From positions 59,132,539-59,196,538 of the forward strand of contig CM060976.1 of assembly GCA_030765065.1 (NCBI GenBank): 64,000 nucleotides of DNA. Direction: 5' to 3'. Both the position numbers and the translations under genes were made by a program. Position 1 is the first letter of the stretch. Each line of letters begins with the position of its first letter. Below, in pieces: positions 1 through 11,816 of the stretch. Source of the stretch: Deroplatys truncata. Its lineage: Eukaryota > Arthropoda > Insecta > Mantodea > Mantidae. A model generated the notes under the pieces. That model had not been told where the DNA came from, made no database searches, and saw nothing but the letters and a program-made list of their open reading frames with translations.

Positions 1-171
1 CGCTACTCACATTTGTTGATATGATTTTGTATGTTCACTGCTCTCTCTTAGAATATAACTTGGTTTTCTGATGCTGGCTATCATTTATTGTTACAATAGC
101 CAACCCCTGAATTAAAGAGTTAATTTTGGCAAGCGCCCCGAACACTTCAGAGTTCGCTAACCGGCTGCACA

Positions 172-223
172 GCCAGCCTGCCAGCCAGCCAGCCTGCCTG
201 CCTGCCTGCCTGCCTGCCTGCCG
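172..223. repeat. CAGC/TGCC tetranucleotide microsatellite
   Basis: Short GC-rich run of CAGC then TGCC repeats in an otherwise AT-rich area. A reverse-strand reading across it gives a QAGR-type repeat peptide, which is an artefact of the repeat. Confidence 0.85.
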
Positions 224-1584
224 AGGTGATACCGGGCCGACATGAAAGAAACCGTACTCTGAAATGGTCACTTGCCTTCTACAAAAACACCGGAAGTGTA
301 GTTCCTCAGCTTGTATGTATTGCTGAGATTTTCAAATAAAATGTGCATGGATTCAACAAGCTTGTCTTTAGAAGTTAAGGGGGGAATTAAAGCTCCATTC
401 CACCAGTGCTAAACCTGCTAAATTATTGTCTCAGAAACTATTTAACATATCATACTGAAATTCTTACAGGATGTAAATGAATGATCTCCAATCTCATTTA
501 TCTACTTTTATCCAATACTATTGTTTATTAGGGTTGATAGAATTCTTTTTCTGAAATGTATCATCTTATAATTAAAGTTTATCAGCAATTATTTTTTTAA
601 TTAACTAGCCGTTTTATTAACACCAAGGTAGATGGACAACAGGATTTAGAGGTTTTTTTATCATCCTAAAATTTAGTTTAGCCATATTCAATACTTACGG
701 AGAAAACGGTCACTTATACAAAAAAAAGTCATTCACAGAAAATGCGTTCAAAACAAAAATTGAGAAACCAAACTCGCATATATTTGAATAAAAAAATTAA
801 CATGGCTTGAGCACAAAGACGCTGCCATATTTAAAATTACTACCAATTTGTAGAGTAAAACTTCCTCTAAAAAGCTAGGCTAAAGTTATCTCTCTACTCC
901 AAACTGTGCAGGGATTATGATTTTTTTCCGTGAAGTGGGTAGAATTCACAGTAAAACATGGCAGATGCAATGCAGTATTTAAAAGTGTGTTAAAATATAA
1001 ACATTATGCCTACAATGATAAATATATATCAAATTAAAAAAGAAATTGTAATTTATAGGACATAGAATGTATCTTTGGGCAATGCTTGCTATTTAGCCTT
1101 CACTCAAATGACTATTTTTTTTCAGTTTTTCAGTTCTTCATCGTGTGGGTGTAAGCTCTTAACTTTCCCCACAATCATCCCGCGACTACCCCCTTTCCCC
1201 TTGGTAGTTTATTTTTAGGGAAAAACTTCAGTTACACTAGTCACACCTTACACTGAGAAAGAATTGAAGCAGAGCATTCGCATTGAATTTCTTTAATTTG
1301 TGAAGATAAACTGCACCAAGTCAATGGAAATGTCAGGTGTAGATGTCAGAAGAACATAAAGGTCGTAGGACAACACTTCCAGGGAAATTATCGTAAATTT
1401 CACAATGTGATTTCCTTCATATCGGTCCACCCGCACAAGGCCGGTCAGCTCGGCTACAGCAGGCTTGGCTGTCGGTTAGTGACCTTTCAAATGTTCGGAG
1501 CGCTTGCCAAAATTGATCCTGCATATTGAGGAAACAAGTTCAGAAATAACACAATTATTGTATCTTCTATTCTAAACAAGCAAA
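224..1584. other. No gene seen; AT-rich intergenic DNA
   Basis: No ORF, RNA gene or recognisable element. Many A and T runs; nothing supports coding sequence on either strand. Confidence 0.6.
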
Positions 1585-1775
1585 ATGACTCCACGGTAAC
1601 GTGTGAAGCTCGCTTTTGGGAAGTCCGGGTTCAATTCTCATTTACCACCCTCTCTGACCTTGGGTTTTTGTGCTTTTACTGGTCAGTAGGCGAATTCTGG
1701 GGCGGTTTCTGTTCTATCGCGATTTCCTTTCCCTCATTTTCCTTTCATTCCACTTTTTTCTCATTATTCAGGCGT
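1585..1775 (+). mobile_element. tRNA-headed SINE, degenerate
   Basis: A B-box-like GGGTTCAATTC follows an A-box-like stretch (ACGGTAACGTG), giving a tRNA-like head at about 1585-1635. Downstream, a core GGCGAATTCTGGGGCGGTTTC at about 1689-1710 resembles the core of the other SINEs in the window. A pyrimidine-rich tail region with TTTCCTTTCATTCCAC is also found in the SINE at 11.2 kb. No clear target-site duplication, so the ends are approximate. Confidence 0.5.
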
Positions 1776-3085
1776 GCTTACAGGTTTTTGTGGCATGTCT
1801 GCCATTTTAACCACCTTATATAAATCACATATGTTGCATCAAGAATGCTCTCAAATTAAACAAAACTAACTTTACACGCAAGAATCAATAATGAGCTAAA
1901 TATGGAATAACTGCACGATTTAAAACGTGTAACGCAGAAAAACAATTAAACGGTTAATATTTCGAAAACGGCGAATGATAGGAGAAATATTTCGATATAA
2001 ATGGAGACTTTTATTGATCTCTTCGTTTTCTATAGCAAAATTTACGCCTCTTTTTGTGTTTGTTTGCAGAAAATATTCGGCAGGAAAATGTCTTAATGTG
2101 TATTTATCAAAATGCTTGAGCAATTTTTAAGAAAATATGTATATAAATTCTTCATGTAAACACTTTGGGATAGTGAAATTTCCTGAAAATCACTATATAA
2201 CATGCTAAACTGAGGCCTGAATTACTTATGAAACTTTTGTTTTACCCAACTTTGTGTTCTTTGATTATGCTGTTACAAATAGACCAACACACATATCGGT
2301 TAGCGGTACGTATTAGTATAGTTTTTAAAAGGGTTTTCTGGGAGTTTCTGGTGAAATCTCAAAACTTTCTTTGTGATCAAAGGTAATGATTTCTCTACCT
2401 TAGATACTTACGTGGTGGAGGCAGATTGTATTTTAAAACGTACAGTTTTATTGTTTGTAAAAGTTATGAACCTAAACTGCGAGTTCGTAAGTGCTATTGG
2501 TTATATATATACATAAGTTTGTTAGGTGGTAGTATACAAAATCTCCTTTCTTATAGCAGACATTAAAAACTTGCGTTAGAAGTTTATTTTAAGAATCTGT
2601 TACATATTATACCAAGCTGTGTAGTATGTGTAAAGAAAAACGAATATATTAATTCATAGCATGTGAGTTAAAAGCGTAGGAATCAGAGAATTCGCAGGCT
2701 TAGAAAATGCTGGAGCTCCTGGGTGCTATTTACAAGAGATGTAATTTCTGAAACTGGGAAACATCTGACTACTAAGCTCTAATAGTGTTAGAGATAGTAA
2801 TAGACTAAAAGTTCCTTTAGTTTTTTGTTGTACATTCACTTGCGCTACCAAAGCCTTCAGCGCTTCTTTCAAATGTTTTTTCTGTAGTGTCCCGAGCTCT
2901 TCAAAGCAGCCATAGAAGCAGAAAATGGCTATTTCTTCCTCTAGCACGTCATAATTATATTACTATAGCAGAAGCAAAAAGCTTTGCAGGAAAAAAGCAA
3001 TAACGCGCTGGCAGCTAGAAGACAAAAGGGCGTGACCCGAAACAGAGGAAGGAAGAGACTTAATGCTTGTTTGAAGAGAGTAGTA
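1776..3085. other. No gene seen; AT-rich intergenic DNA
   Basis: Only short ORFs without recognisable motifs. No repeat structure that I can define. Confidence 0.55.
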
Positions 3086-3425
3086 CTAAATGTTATTTCG
3101 TTCGCTTCCGGTTCCAGGGACGAAGGCAACCAGGTCTGACCTGTCGGTACGAATCTCCCCGGCAGCAGTTACAGGGGTGGGAGGATTTGGGCTTCGATCC
3201 AAGACTTTGATACGGCCGCAATGATGAAGTGTGCCCGTATACGGCAAAGTTGCGGTCGCACATGTTACACTCAAGATGGATGCTCCATGGCCCTTTATCA
3301 TTGTGTGGCAAATGGGCCATCGGTCTCCAGTGAAAACCGCCCAAGTCGTGCTTCGGAAAAACCGCAGACTCGACCAGTGCCATTTCCTCTAACCACACCG
3401 ACAAAATGGAGATTTTTACAGCAAT
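3086..3425. other. GC-rich anonymous block, probable old repeat
   Basis: Markedly more GC-rich than its surroundings and open on the reverse strand for 103 codons (3093-3404), with a C-x2-C pair in that reading. I do not recognise the peptide. The compact GC-rich block in AT-rich DNA looks more like a transposon-derived segment than a host exon, but the sequence alone does not settle this. Confidence 0.3.
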
Positions 3426-4860
3426 AAAAATGGCAAAGCTTAAAACAGAGCTACCTAATTACTAAACGTACATTGAACTCTTTAAAGCAATCCTTCTCTA
3501 AGTTTGTGATACTACTAAAAAAGAATCTAGTGAAAGATTGCAAATGTAAAGACAAATACTTATTTTCTTGCAGATAAAAAAGCATTCATAACAGTCACGT
3601 AACTCTAAGCATAATTATGTCATAGGAACATGCGATACTGAGACCAAGAGTGTACACGTATATTCTACAGCTATACTAAGCATATTTGCCCACTGAACTT
3701 CCGAAAGGAAGAGATGAGCTCAGGGAGGTAAAAGGGCGGTGGTTATATCTGTTGGCGGCACAGCCCAGAGGGATTCCGAATGTTGTGCATTTCGACACAG
3801 GTCCCTGCTATACCATTACTAAACAAGGTAAACAATTATCCCTCAAAGTACATTCTCTGCACACCACTGTCCACTGAGCCTGCAAATTTGAGGGTAATTG
3901 AAACAAGAGACAGGGAGGGACAGGTAATAATTAATTCTTCTTGCCAATAGGGAAAGCCCAGAAAAGGTGAGGATGGTCGATCACTTACAGATTGAACCTG
4001 GGACCACCACATGAACATCAGATCTCCAAATCTGGGTTTCCTTAAGCCTGTCCAGTTTCGTAGGACCTGTTCCGAATCCTGCACCCGATTGAAGTGTATC
4101 CATGCGACGTGATAATGTATCTTTGTATTTGTGCATTTCGTTCAATGGAATATACACTACGATCGGTGCAAACTGCTGGAAAATTTATAAGGTAATTCTA
4201 AAAGAGATGGAAGACAAGTTCAGAGATATGTAACATAATTATTTAATAAAAGAAGTTTCCTGCCCAAAGGAAACCAATATTTTTATGTGCTTTTACGAGA
4301 TGTGCATACACAAAGTGCCTAACCCATTTCAAAGTGTAGCTACTAAACGTAATATTTCTTTAAAATATGTAGGACTTTTAACGTACAGGACAGACATGGT
4401 CATCCGACCTCCGCTAATACAAACTTCCGTTTAATCCTAACCTGTCGGCAGAATAAAAAAATCCGTAAACATCACAAATTGTTGAGTGTACACGTATAAG
4501 CAGTATTCGGGGTTCTGGACTGCACAAATGATCGGACACTGCCGCGCGTTGAGCCATTATTAGACGCAACTGGCCAGAAATAGACTGTTGCAAAAATGTA
4601 GCAATGCCCGGTTTACATTAGTTCACGTGCAATTTTTAAATAATAAATAAAACCTGTCAGTTGTATTTATTACACGCTTATCCGATAAGGCAAGGCCGTC
4701 TAAGTCGGATAACTGGGACTCTACTCGTTTCTAAACCGCTCGAATAATTATGTTACTCATAATCATTCCATAACTGCAATTATGTTTACATAAATCATTA
4801 AGTACTTCGTTCAGAGGGCTCTTTCTATTACTACCTTTGACGGAATTACATTTTATTCGT
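3426..4860. other. No gene seen; tRNA-like scrap near 3.97-4.07 kb
   Basis: Read on the minus strand, about 3975-4065 contains GTCCCAGGTTCAATC, a B-box-like motif, after a head resembling a tRNA D-arm. It is probably a decayed SINE fragment. The rest is AT-rich with no gene. Confidence 0.35.
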
Positions 4861-4879
4861 GCAGTAATTACAAAGTGTT

Positions 4880-5420
4880 TTTAAAGTACTGATAATTTAA
4901 AAAAAAGCAACAGAACATGATTTTATAAATACTTTATTATGATTCATTACCTTACAACCGTACATTACTTCTTCACATACTCACTGCCGTTATTCAGGCA
5001 CTCATCGTAACGGAAAACCAGTTTTTGTATGCCTTCGGTAAAGAATGATGCCGCCTGTAATGAAAGCCCAGTATACACTTCTTGTTCCACAACATCATCG
5101 CCATTAAAATGTTTTACACCAAGAAATTTCTTGAGACGAAAATCGCTTGTTGCCAAATCCGGACTGTAGGGAGGGTGGCCAAATTGTTCCCAACCAAATG
5201 ATGCGATCCGATCTTGAGTTTGACTATGTATGGCCGGACATTGTTACTCATTATTGTTTCCCCATAAACCTCACACAATGTTTTGTGGCGTAACATTTCT
5301 GGCATTCAATAAACGAATCGCTAATCTGACTTCACAGTCGGCGGGTCATTCGATTGTTTTGAACACTTGAAACACTCTAACAATAGAAAAACACAAAGTG
5401 ACGATCCCTCACGGTTGCGT
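4880..5420 (-). pseudogene. mariner transposase, internally deleted relic
   Basis: Plain Tc1/mariner DNA transposon relic on the minus strand. The 3' part (4965-5215) encodes the usual mariner C-terminus: a GWEQFGHPPYSPDLA-type catalytic-region motif, an LKKFLG segment, an EGIQKLVFRYDECLN-type tail and a stop. The 5' part (about 5260-5330) reads like the mariner N-terminal DNA-binding region (AIRLLNARNV, then LCEVYGETIMSNN) in a different frame. The two parts join directly at an NNVRP stretch, so most of the linker and the first catalytic aspartates are missing and there is at least one frameshift. Terminal inverted repeats were not identified. It cannot encode a working transposase. Confidence 0.75.
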
Positions 5421-5494
5421 CCGGCTTCCTAATGAATAGAGAAAATGATCCGGCATGCTCAAAATCGCGACTGCAGGCAAATAATACTTACTTT

Positions 5495-6265
5495 AAAAAT
5501 CTGATGTGATACATTCACATAACTTTCTCTATCTCTATCGTTTATTAGTGGGTATACAAAATATTCTTACTAAAGCTCAATTTTCTGTCTACTATATTTT
5601 AATCCAAATAAATTTTTGCAGAAATACCTACATTAAACATTTCGTCATAGATACAAAGAGAACAGCGATAATCAAATGCTTAAGAATTGGACAACATACG
5701 CTGGCCTTAAAATTCCATACTGTTTCCATGCAATCGTAAGAAACAACCTAATGTTGACAGGACTTTATACAGAATGACCGAAAAATGAATAATTCAAACC
5801 TTTAATAACGGATATCTCGGAAATGGCTTATGCCACAAAAACCTTACTTTGAATAAACTGTGTTTCAAACACATCTATATTTTTGAGCAGTAGGTTGTCT
5901 ATCGCTTAACATTTACCAGTTATACAAGATTATATAAACTTTCTTCCAAATGAAGGTACTTCAAGGTATTCCCAGAAAATTCAATACATACATTTTATTT
6001 CTCGTGTAAATATCTTTAATGTGAAGTATGTTAATCAAAATCGTTAGAATCATTTGTTAGAAAATAAATAAAAACTTAATAATCTTCCACATAGAGATAG
6101 TATGGAGTGACAAGTTTCTTAAAAATCTTCAGTGTCACGTCTTTGGAATGTGCGGAACCTAAATACCAAGTTTGGTATTTATACGACTTCTCGGTATCGA
6201 ATTTTTGGCTGGAATGCAATACATCACACATCCCCTTCTTTACTATACGTAGTAGACAAAATAAA
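5495..6265 (-). mobile_element. ACTTTCTCTAC-end interspersed element, near full length
   Basis: Same family as the copy at 24983-25876, in opposite orientation. It starts with AAAATCTGATGTG-type sequence leading into ACTTTCTCTA, and ends with ACGTAGTAGACAAAATAAAA. Non-coding; the 70-77 aa ORFs across it are not conserved between copies. The GT tract present in most other copies is missing here. Confidence 0.75.
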
Positions 6266-7160
6266 AATATGCCTCTTTGTTTAGAAAGCAAGGGTATTTA
6301 TTTCTTAAATAAACAAACAATTAAAAATAAAGTATAGCAAATTAAAGTCAGGAAATTCGCCTTTCCCGCTTTTGTTTATACTAGTATAAAATTAACACAA
6401 TAAACAGATACAGCCACACAATACAATAAAATTAGATGGAAAGCCAACCTTCAACTTGCCCAAGCCAGTTTATTCTGAATCGAAGAGGATAAAGCTCCTG
6501 CCCAAAATGAGTAAATGTGGGACTTTCTAGTCTGCCTCTCTGATTTTTGAGTTTGTACTAATTGGGTATTGTTAGCGTGGCACTTCCGCAAACGCTCATT
6601 CGCCTCACCTAGTTTCTCTTCCAAACGATGGCGGAAAGTTAGCGTGACTCTAGCAAAAATAGTTTGGCTTAAAGTCTTCACTCGCTTACTGTGACAAAGT
6701 GCCATTGTGAGGAAGAACCCATATTACCGCAAGAGCAAGGGACTACCGTTTGATATTTTAGCAAATCTCAAGTATTCTAAAACGTTTTACTGACCTGTTG
6801 TTCTATGTGCCTTTAAGCCTATAACTTGATATTTTGTTTTCACCTATTCCATTATACCCTATAACGTTGTGTTGTAATGATATGGATTTGAACACGGTTC
6901 TGCACGTGTCATTTATGCTTGTATAAGACTTTGGACAATCCCCACTTTAATACATAAGATGATCATTAAAAAAATTAAATAGTTATCTGAATCTAACATC
7001 GCGTAAGAAATATTAAGGTTAACATAATAAATGAACACTGTTTGATACGAATGACGTATATGTATTAGTGTATATATGACCTACGGATGTAGTGGAACTC
7101 AAAACCTGTTGAAATAAATCTTTCTCCAGCTACTGTACCTAGATATCTGGCAGAGAAAGC
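6266..7160. other. No confident gene
   Basis: An 84-codon minus-strand ORF (6451-6705) has a charged, possibly helical middle (RLEEKLGEANERLRKC) but no family I recognise. Otherwise AT-rich without features. Confidence 0.4.
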
Positions 7161-7164
7161 AAAC

Positions 7165-7440
7165 ATTTAAAATAATGTATACTTCAGAAATGGTTATTGG
7201 CTCAATGCATTTTAATTGATAAATTGTGTATATTAAAAAGACTTACATTTTTTCTGGGATTTGTCTCTCTCTTAATACTTAAAAGTTACACATAATTTAG
7301 GAAGTATGAAAAAGCTATGAAGTCTATGTAGAGAAAACTTAAGAGATAAATTACTCTCAAATGTCCCAAAAATGCGATATTTTAATGAAAATCGTTACAA
7401 CCAATTTTAGAAAATAAATATTTTTCCCGTGTAAAGCGTT
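7165..7440 (-). mobile_element. ACTTTCTCTAC-end element, partial copy
   Basis: Matches the middle of the family: a TTGTGTATTTTAA-type stretch, then GCGATATTTTAATGAAAATCGTTA and a GTGTAAAG-like end. Truncated, with the SINE at 7488 close to its right end. Confidence 0.5.
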
Positions 7441-7487
7441 GTCGAGTTGCAGAAAAATCTTTGAATTTGTTTTCTCCTGTATTCCTG

Positions 7488-7832
7488 AATAAATAAATAA
7501 ACAAATAAATAATAATAATCTAGCTGTCGCTACAGCCCACAAGTTCCTAGTCATATCATTGAGACTGCCGGCCTCACGCCCACGTACACACGGCATCATC
7601 CAACCGATACGAGAGGCAATGTGGCCAGCACCATGCATCTTCCAACCGGAATATTGGCTTCCGTGGCCGCAATCGCTGCATCTCGCAGCTCCTCAGTTTC
7701 CTCAACGATGCTGAGTGGGCCCCGGTTCTATGCCAGGAACTTAAAATCAGCACCCCCATGAGTGGGATCGAACCGAACGCATTCCGGGTCGGGAACCACA
7801 GCTACACGGTCTAGCTCACGGCGCAGGCCACT
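7488..7832 (-). mobile_element. tRNA-headed SINE with (ATTT)n tail
   Basis: Read on the minus strand it starts with a tRNA-like head (GCCGTGAGCTAGACCGTGTAG, then GTTCGGTTCGATCCCAC as B-box) at about 7832-7755. It has a GC-rich body and ends in an AAATAAAT-type tail at 7488-7520 on the plus strand. The order head, body, simple tail is the SINE plan. No clear target-site duplication. Confidence 0.7.
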
Positions 7833-9073
7833 TATACTGAACTTAATGGCAAGTTTAACGTCTCCGACTTTTTAATTTTTTATGCTGCTCTGTTTTGTAT
7901 TTTGGCCCAGCTCTCTCTCACATACACATACACACATACATGCACGCATAAACAGTATTTTTAAAACTGGTTATTTTTCTTAACTGGTTCAACATACGGG
8001 GACAAAGAAGTCCATTCATAATACTATCCGTTAGTTTAAAGATATTTCTATCTATAAATAAATTTAAATTGAAACACTTTACTTTGTATCCCTTAATGAT
8101 TTTTCATGCTATTGTTAGTTACTTACGTATTATTCTATATATGTTCTAGGTATAGTCTTTGTTTTTTCATTATTGTTTGGTATACCTAATGTATTTAGTA
8201 CGATAACGTTGTGGTCGAAAAAAAGAAGAGGTCTGCGACTTTATATAAACACATTAAAAACATTAATATGTGCTCTTGAATTACTTTTTCCAAGCCTTGG
8301 TGCGTAAAATAATGATTTATCTCCTGATCTTGTACGCTTTTGTTATTTTGTATAGCCTGGTAACAACCTGCATGGTTTTCATTGTTAGATAAAACAGTTT
8401 CATGTGACGAGTAGATAGCACAACGCAAAGCAGTTCCCAAAGAAGGCGATTTATCAATAGCTTGCGACATTCTGACAGCGAACAAGCTCTTCCATCATCC
8501 TCAGATGTAACTTAGCCTGATAACGTAACGTCGCAAGAAAACAAATCCAACAGCTCCATAAACTTCTTCCAAACATTACAGCATCGTTTCAATTGCTGCA
8601 GGCTACGACGTTACAGTTGTCTTCTTTCTGACAAATGTTCTCCCTCCGGTCTAGAAATATTTACTTTTTAATGCCTGCTAATACTTTCAGATGTTTCTTA
8701 AAGTTTATCAGAATCACAGCTGGCAAAAATTTGTTTTCTGTTGCTAAGCGGAATAACCACTTTGATCAGGCATAGTGATGAAATGGAACTCGAAAGTTTA
8801 GCTAACCTATATTTAAATCTAAAATGTACTTTGATACAAACAAGATGCTATTAAATTAAATACAAGCCCCGTACTCTTTCATTACAAGGTTTTGTTAGAT
8901 ACAACTTTGTAAAAGTGTTTGGGATCACTGTAGAATCTAAACCTACTTTGGAATTACATATTAAAGATATCTATATCGGATTATCAAAAGTATGATATCT
9001 ATTGAGGAACATGAAGTTATGTTTACCAAGTAGAAATAAATATGTAAGCATAATGTTATACGCAGATAATATA
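7833..9073. other. No gene seen; AT-rich intergenic DNA
   Basis: A 96-codon minus-strand ORF (8195-8485) shows no motif I recognise. A CA-rich tract sits near 7915-7950. Confidence 0.45.
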
Positions 9074-9790
9074 CGACGGTAAGTCAATAAGATCCGTACA
9101 AAAGTTTTAATTTTTTGTAGGTTGCTATATTGGTTTGTGCGCGCGCAAGTCATGATATTGTTCCTTTGTCTCCGCTTGTGGAATGTTCGACCATTTTCAC
9201 TCCGGTGAGTGTTGCCTTGTTGCATAATAAGCATTGATACGCCCCTCACCGTTTGCACCAAAGAAGAACAGTGTGCGGTTATCGCTTTTTTGTCGTCTGA
9301 AGGTGTACCAGGAGACGAAATCCATCGAAGAGTTTTCTACAATATGGGGGTAATATTTCACTTAGGCGAAATTTGTACGAATGGATTGAAATGTTCAAAA
9401 ATGGTCGTCAACTGTGAAGGACGAGTAAAGAGCAGGACGCCTATCCATATGCACTAGTAACGCCAACATTGAGCAAGTCCATATCCTGATTCAGAGAACC
9501 GACGCGTGACTGTCGATGAAGTGGCAAACCATATGTTTTTTATCCACTTAAAAATGCCTTAAGGAGGCGTCGATTCACCACCGACCAAGAAGTGAAGAAA
9601 GCGGTGCATACATGGTTTGCTACTCGGTCGAAAAAACCTTTTTCTGAGCGCATCAGAAAGCTTGTGAACGATGGACCATGTGAATTGACAAGCAAGGTAA
9701 ACTACATTGAAAAATGAGGTAATTTTAAGTTTCTGTTGTCATTATTATAAATTTAAAAACTTATGTGCGGATAGTTATTGACTTACCCTC
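9074..9790 (+). mobile_element. Internally deleted mariner with both TIRs and TA sites
   Basis: A bounded 717-bp element. The left end (GGTAAGTCAATAAGATCCG from 9078) and the reverse complement of the right end (GGTAAGTCAATAACTATCCG) form imperfect ~33-bp inverted repeats, and both sides abut TA (9072-9073 and 9791-9792), the mariner target. Inside, 9257-9330 encodes a mariner N-terminal helix-turn-helix piece (CTKEEQCAVIAFL, GVPGDEIHRR). About 9505-9530 reads RRVTVDEVANHM in another frame. About 9543-9717 encodes the typical C-terminus (RRRRFTTDQEVKKAVHTWF) up to a stop. The catalytic centre is missing and there are frameshifts, so it is non-autonomous. Confidence 0.85.
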
Positions 9791-9884
9791 TAGTAATAAT
9801 ACAGAATGGTGAAGATAATTTATAAAGTTCAGTATATAAGCTAATTCAAATTGGAAAAGAATATAAGTTGAAAATATATACAAG

Positions 9885-10377
9885 CAAAACGAAGGTAATG
9901 TCCATCGGGGTAAATACCCTGTGCACTCAAAAATAATATTTGAAAATAAAATACTGAAAAAAGTAACTTCTGTTGATTATATGGAGACAAGAGTATTAAA
10001 AATAAATTGAATAAATTTCAATAAATTTGTGGAACAATAAATAGAGCTCCTCAAAATAAAACCCGAAAAGATACAAAATTAAAATTGTATAAGGTAATGG
10101 CTATACCATGTTAATGTTAGCTAACATATGAAAGGGATAAAAGTAATATACAGTCAGCGGAAATAAAACTATACGAGGAGAATTAAGTGTATATAACTTA
10201 AGTGTAAACTTATACGAGTATAAAAAAATTTAGAGTTCACCTATATCGACAAGTATGACAGAATCTCAGTCTTGTTGAATAGCTATCGGTCTCAAGTAGA
10301 AGAGAAGCTGGACGTCGAGGAAGAGATGGTCATAGCACTGGAGTTGGGGCAGCCAAGAGTGTATAATACTTGCAATG

Positions 10378-10451
<74 letters not shown>
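9885..10451 (+). mobile_element. LINE 3' end: reverse-transcriptase C-terminus plus (ATT)n tail
   Basis: Frame-by-frame reading gives pieces typical of the C-terminal part of a non-LTR retrotransposon ORF2: TSKTKVMSIG (9886 on), KILKKVTSVDYM, NKLNKFQ-stop-ICGTINRAPQNKTRKDTKLKLYKVMA (about 10003-10105), then NIQSAEIKLYEE. About 10300-10370 resembles the last codons and 3' end, running straight into an ATT microsatellite at 10377-10451, which I read as the element's tail. 5'-truncated, with at least one internal stop and several frame changes. The clade cannot be fixed from this fragment. Confidence 0.7.
10377..10451. repeat. (ATT)25 microsatellite
   Basis: Uninterrupted trinucleotide tract. 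The long poly-Tyr and poly-Asn ORFs on the two strands are artefacts of it. Confidence 0.95.
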
Positions 10452-11220
10452 GAAGAGATTTCGAGTTAACTACATACTGCTGCGTTAAGTTCAGTTTAAA
10501 GAAAAAAGTTTGGTCAAACGTAACATCAGACATCACATCGTCTGATGTGTAGAATTGGATGTATTACTAATAATAACTGAACCGTTTTTTACATTGTGTG
10601 ATCTTATCAAGTTCTATCTTATTTCAGTTACAGAAAGCGCGTGATCCAGCATATTTGGTTACATTATGAGCTTTAGCTTTTGTTGGACTCTCCTACAATA
10701 TCGTTTAATTCTGTTCTTACTTGCAGAGAGTTTGCCCATGTTCCACTTTTTCTTACCCACAGAGACAGTTCTGTGATTCAGGGTTTAAACGCACTTGTAC
10801 CTGAAACACTTTTATTACCACTAATTTACAGTTCAGCAACTTTAGAGCTTTAGGATTTATTTTTATTTTCATTGGACGTTTAACAGGAGTAATTCTATCT
10901 GGTTCAGCTATTGATATTATTCTTCAAATCACTCTCAAAAAGAAATTAGTTTGATATAATATGAATTCACAACATTAGGCATTAATGGGTTAATAAAACT
11001 TGCATTTTTGCAGGTTATTACGGCTATTTTGAAAGCATTTTGAGATATATTGGGATAACAGTACTCGTGTAAATACAGCGTTTATTTTAGAAAAGACGTC
11101 CATAAATAGGGAACGGATTTTTATATGGTAAAAAAAGTTAAAATATGTATGGTTTATGTGCTAAAAAGAAGAAAATGTTTGGTAAATATCTTAAAACATT
11201 TGGTAACATTTTTAAAACTT
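10452..11220. other. No gene seen
   Basis: AT-rich, with no recognisable element up to the SINE target-site duplication at 11221. Confidence 0.5.
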
Positions 11221-11234
11221 TTACTTAAGTTCAC

Positions 11235-11594
11235 GGCGGCGCCGTGGCCCAGTGGTTAGACCTCCCACCGAGGCGGCCCGGGTTCAATCCCAGGGACCTG
11301 CATGTGGGATTTGTGGTAGAAGAAGCGGCGTTTGGGCGGGTTTCCCCCCGCCATTCATTCCACCAACTGCTCCATCATCACCTTTCCTTTCATCCATTTC
11401 ACCAACATTTCGTTTCATCTACTTCCTTCATCCCTTACCAGGCATCGGCCTGACCACCCATCCTGGATGCTCTGTCTGATCCATGAGTGTCTGCTCCTCG
11501 ACGGGCCTCTGACCCCAGGCACCCGCTTGTAAGTCCTGGGGGGTGTAAGTCCTACATAAGAGGAGGGTAAACAGATAATGAATGAATGAATGAA
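11235..11594 (+). mobile_element. Complete tRNA-derived SINE with 14-bp target-site duplication
   Basis: The head contains an A-box (TGGCCCAGTGG) and a B-box (GGGTTCAATCC) at about 11245-11292, as in RNA polymerase III promoters. The body has GGCGTTTGGGCGGGTTTCC at 11327-11346, similar to the shared SINE core. The tail is (TGAA)n. A perfect 14-bp duplication, TTACTTAAGTTCAC, flanks it at 11221-11234 and 11595-11608. Complete and probably fairly young, since the duplication is intact. Confidence 0.92.
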
Positions 11595-11748
11595 TTACTT
11601 AAGTTCACAGAAAATTATTCTTTTGCTTTAGTTAGAGATACTTACCACTCACAAAATTACAATTCTTCTCCAAATAGTGTTTTATATTGTGAAAATGATC
11701 TTTACACTCATAAGATGTCAGACGTGCATGTTTAAACGAAGGGATGTC

Positions 11749-11816
11749 ACTCTCTCTCTCTCTCTCACACACTCACACACACACACACACATCCACTCAC
11801 TCACATACACACACAC
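11749..11816. repeat. (TC)n(CA)n compound microsatellite
   Basis: TC run followed by interrupted CA runs. Confidence 0.9.

Noticed and set aside
6451-6705. 84-codon minus-strand ORF with a helical-looking middle, as a possible host exon
   Set aside because: No family recognised, no splice-site support, and its length is not unusual for chance.
8195-8485. 96-codon minus-strand ORF
   Set aside because: No recognisable motif, low-complexity ends, and no neighbouring exon or promoter evidence.
10272-10536. Poly-Tyr and poly-Asn ORFs
   Set aside because: Translations of the (ATT)n microsatellite.
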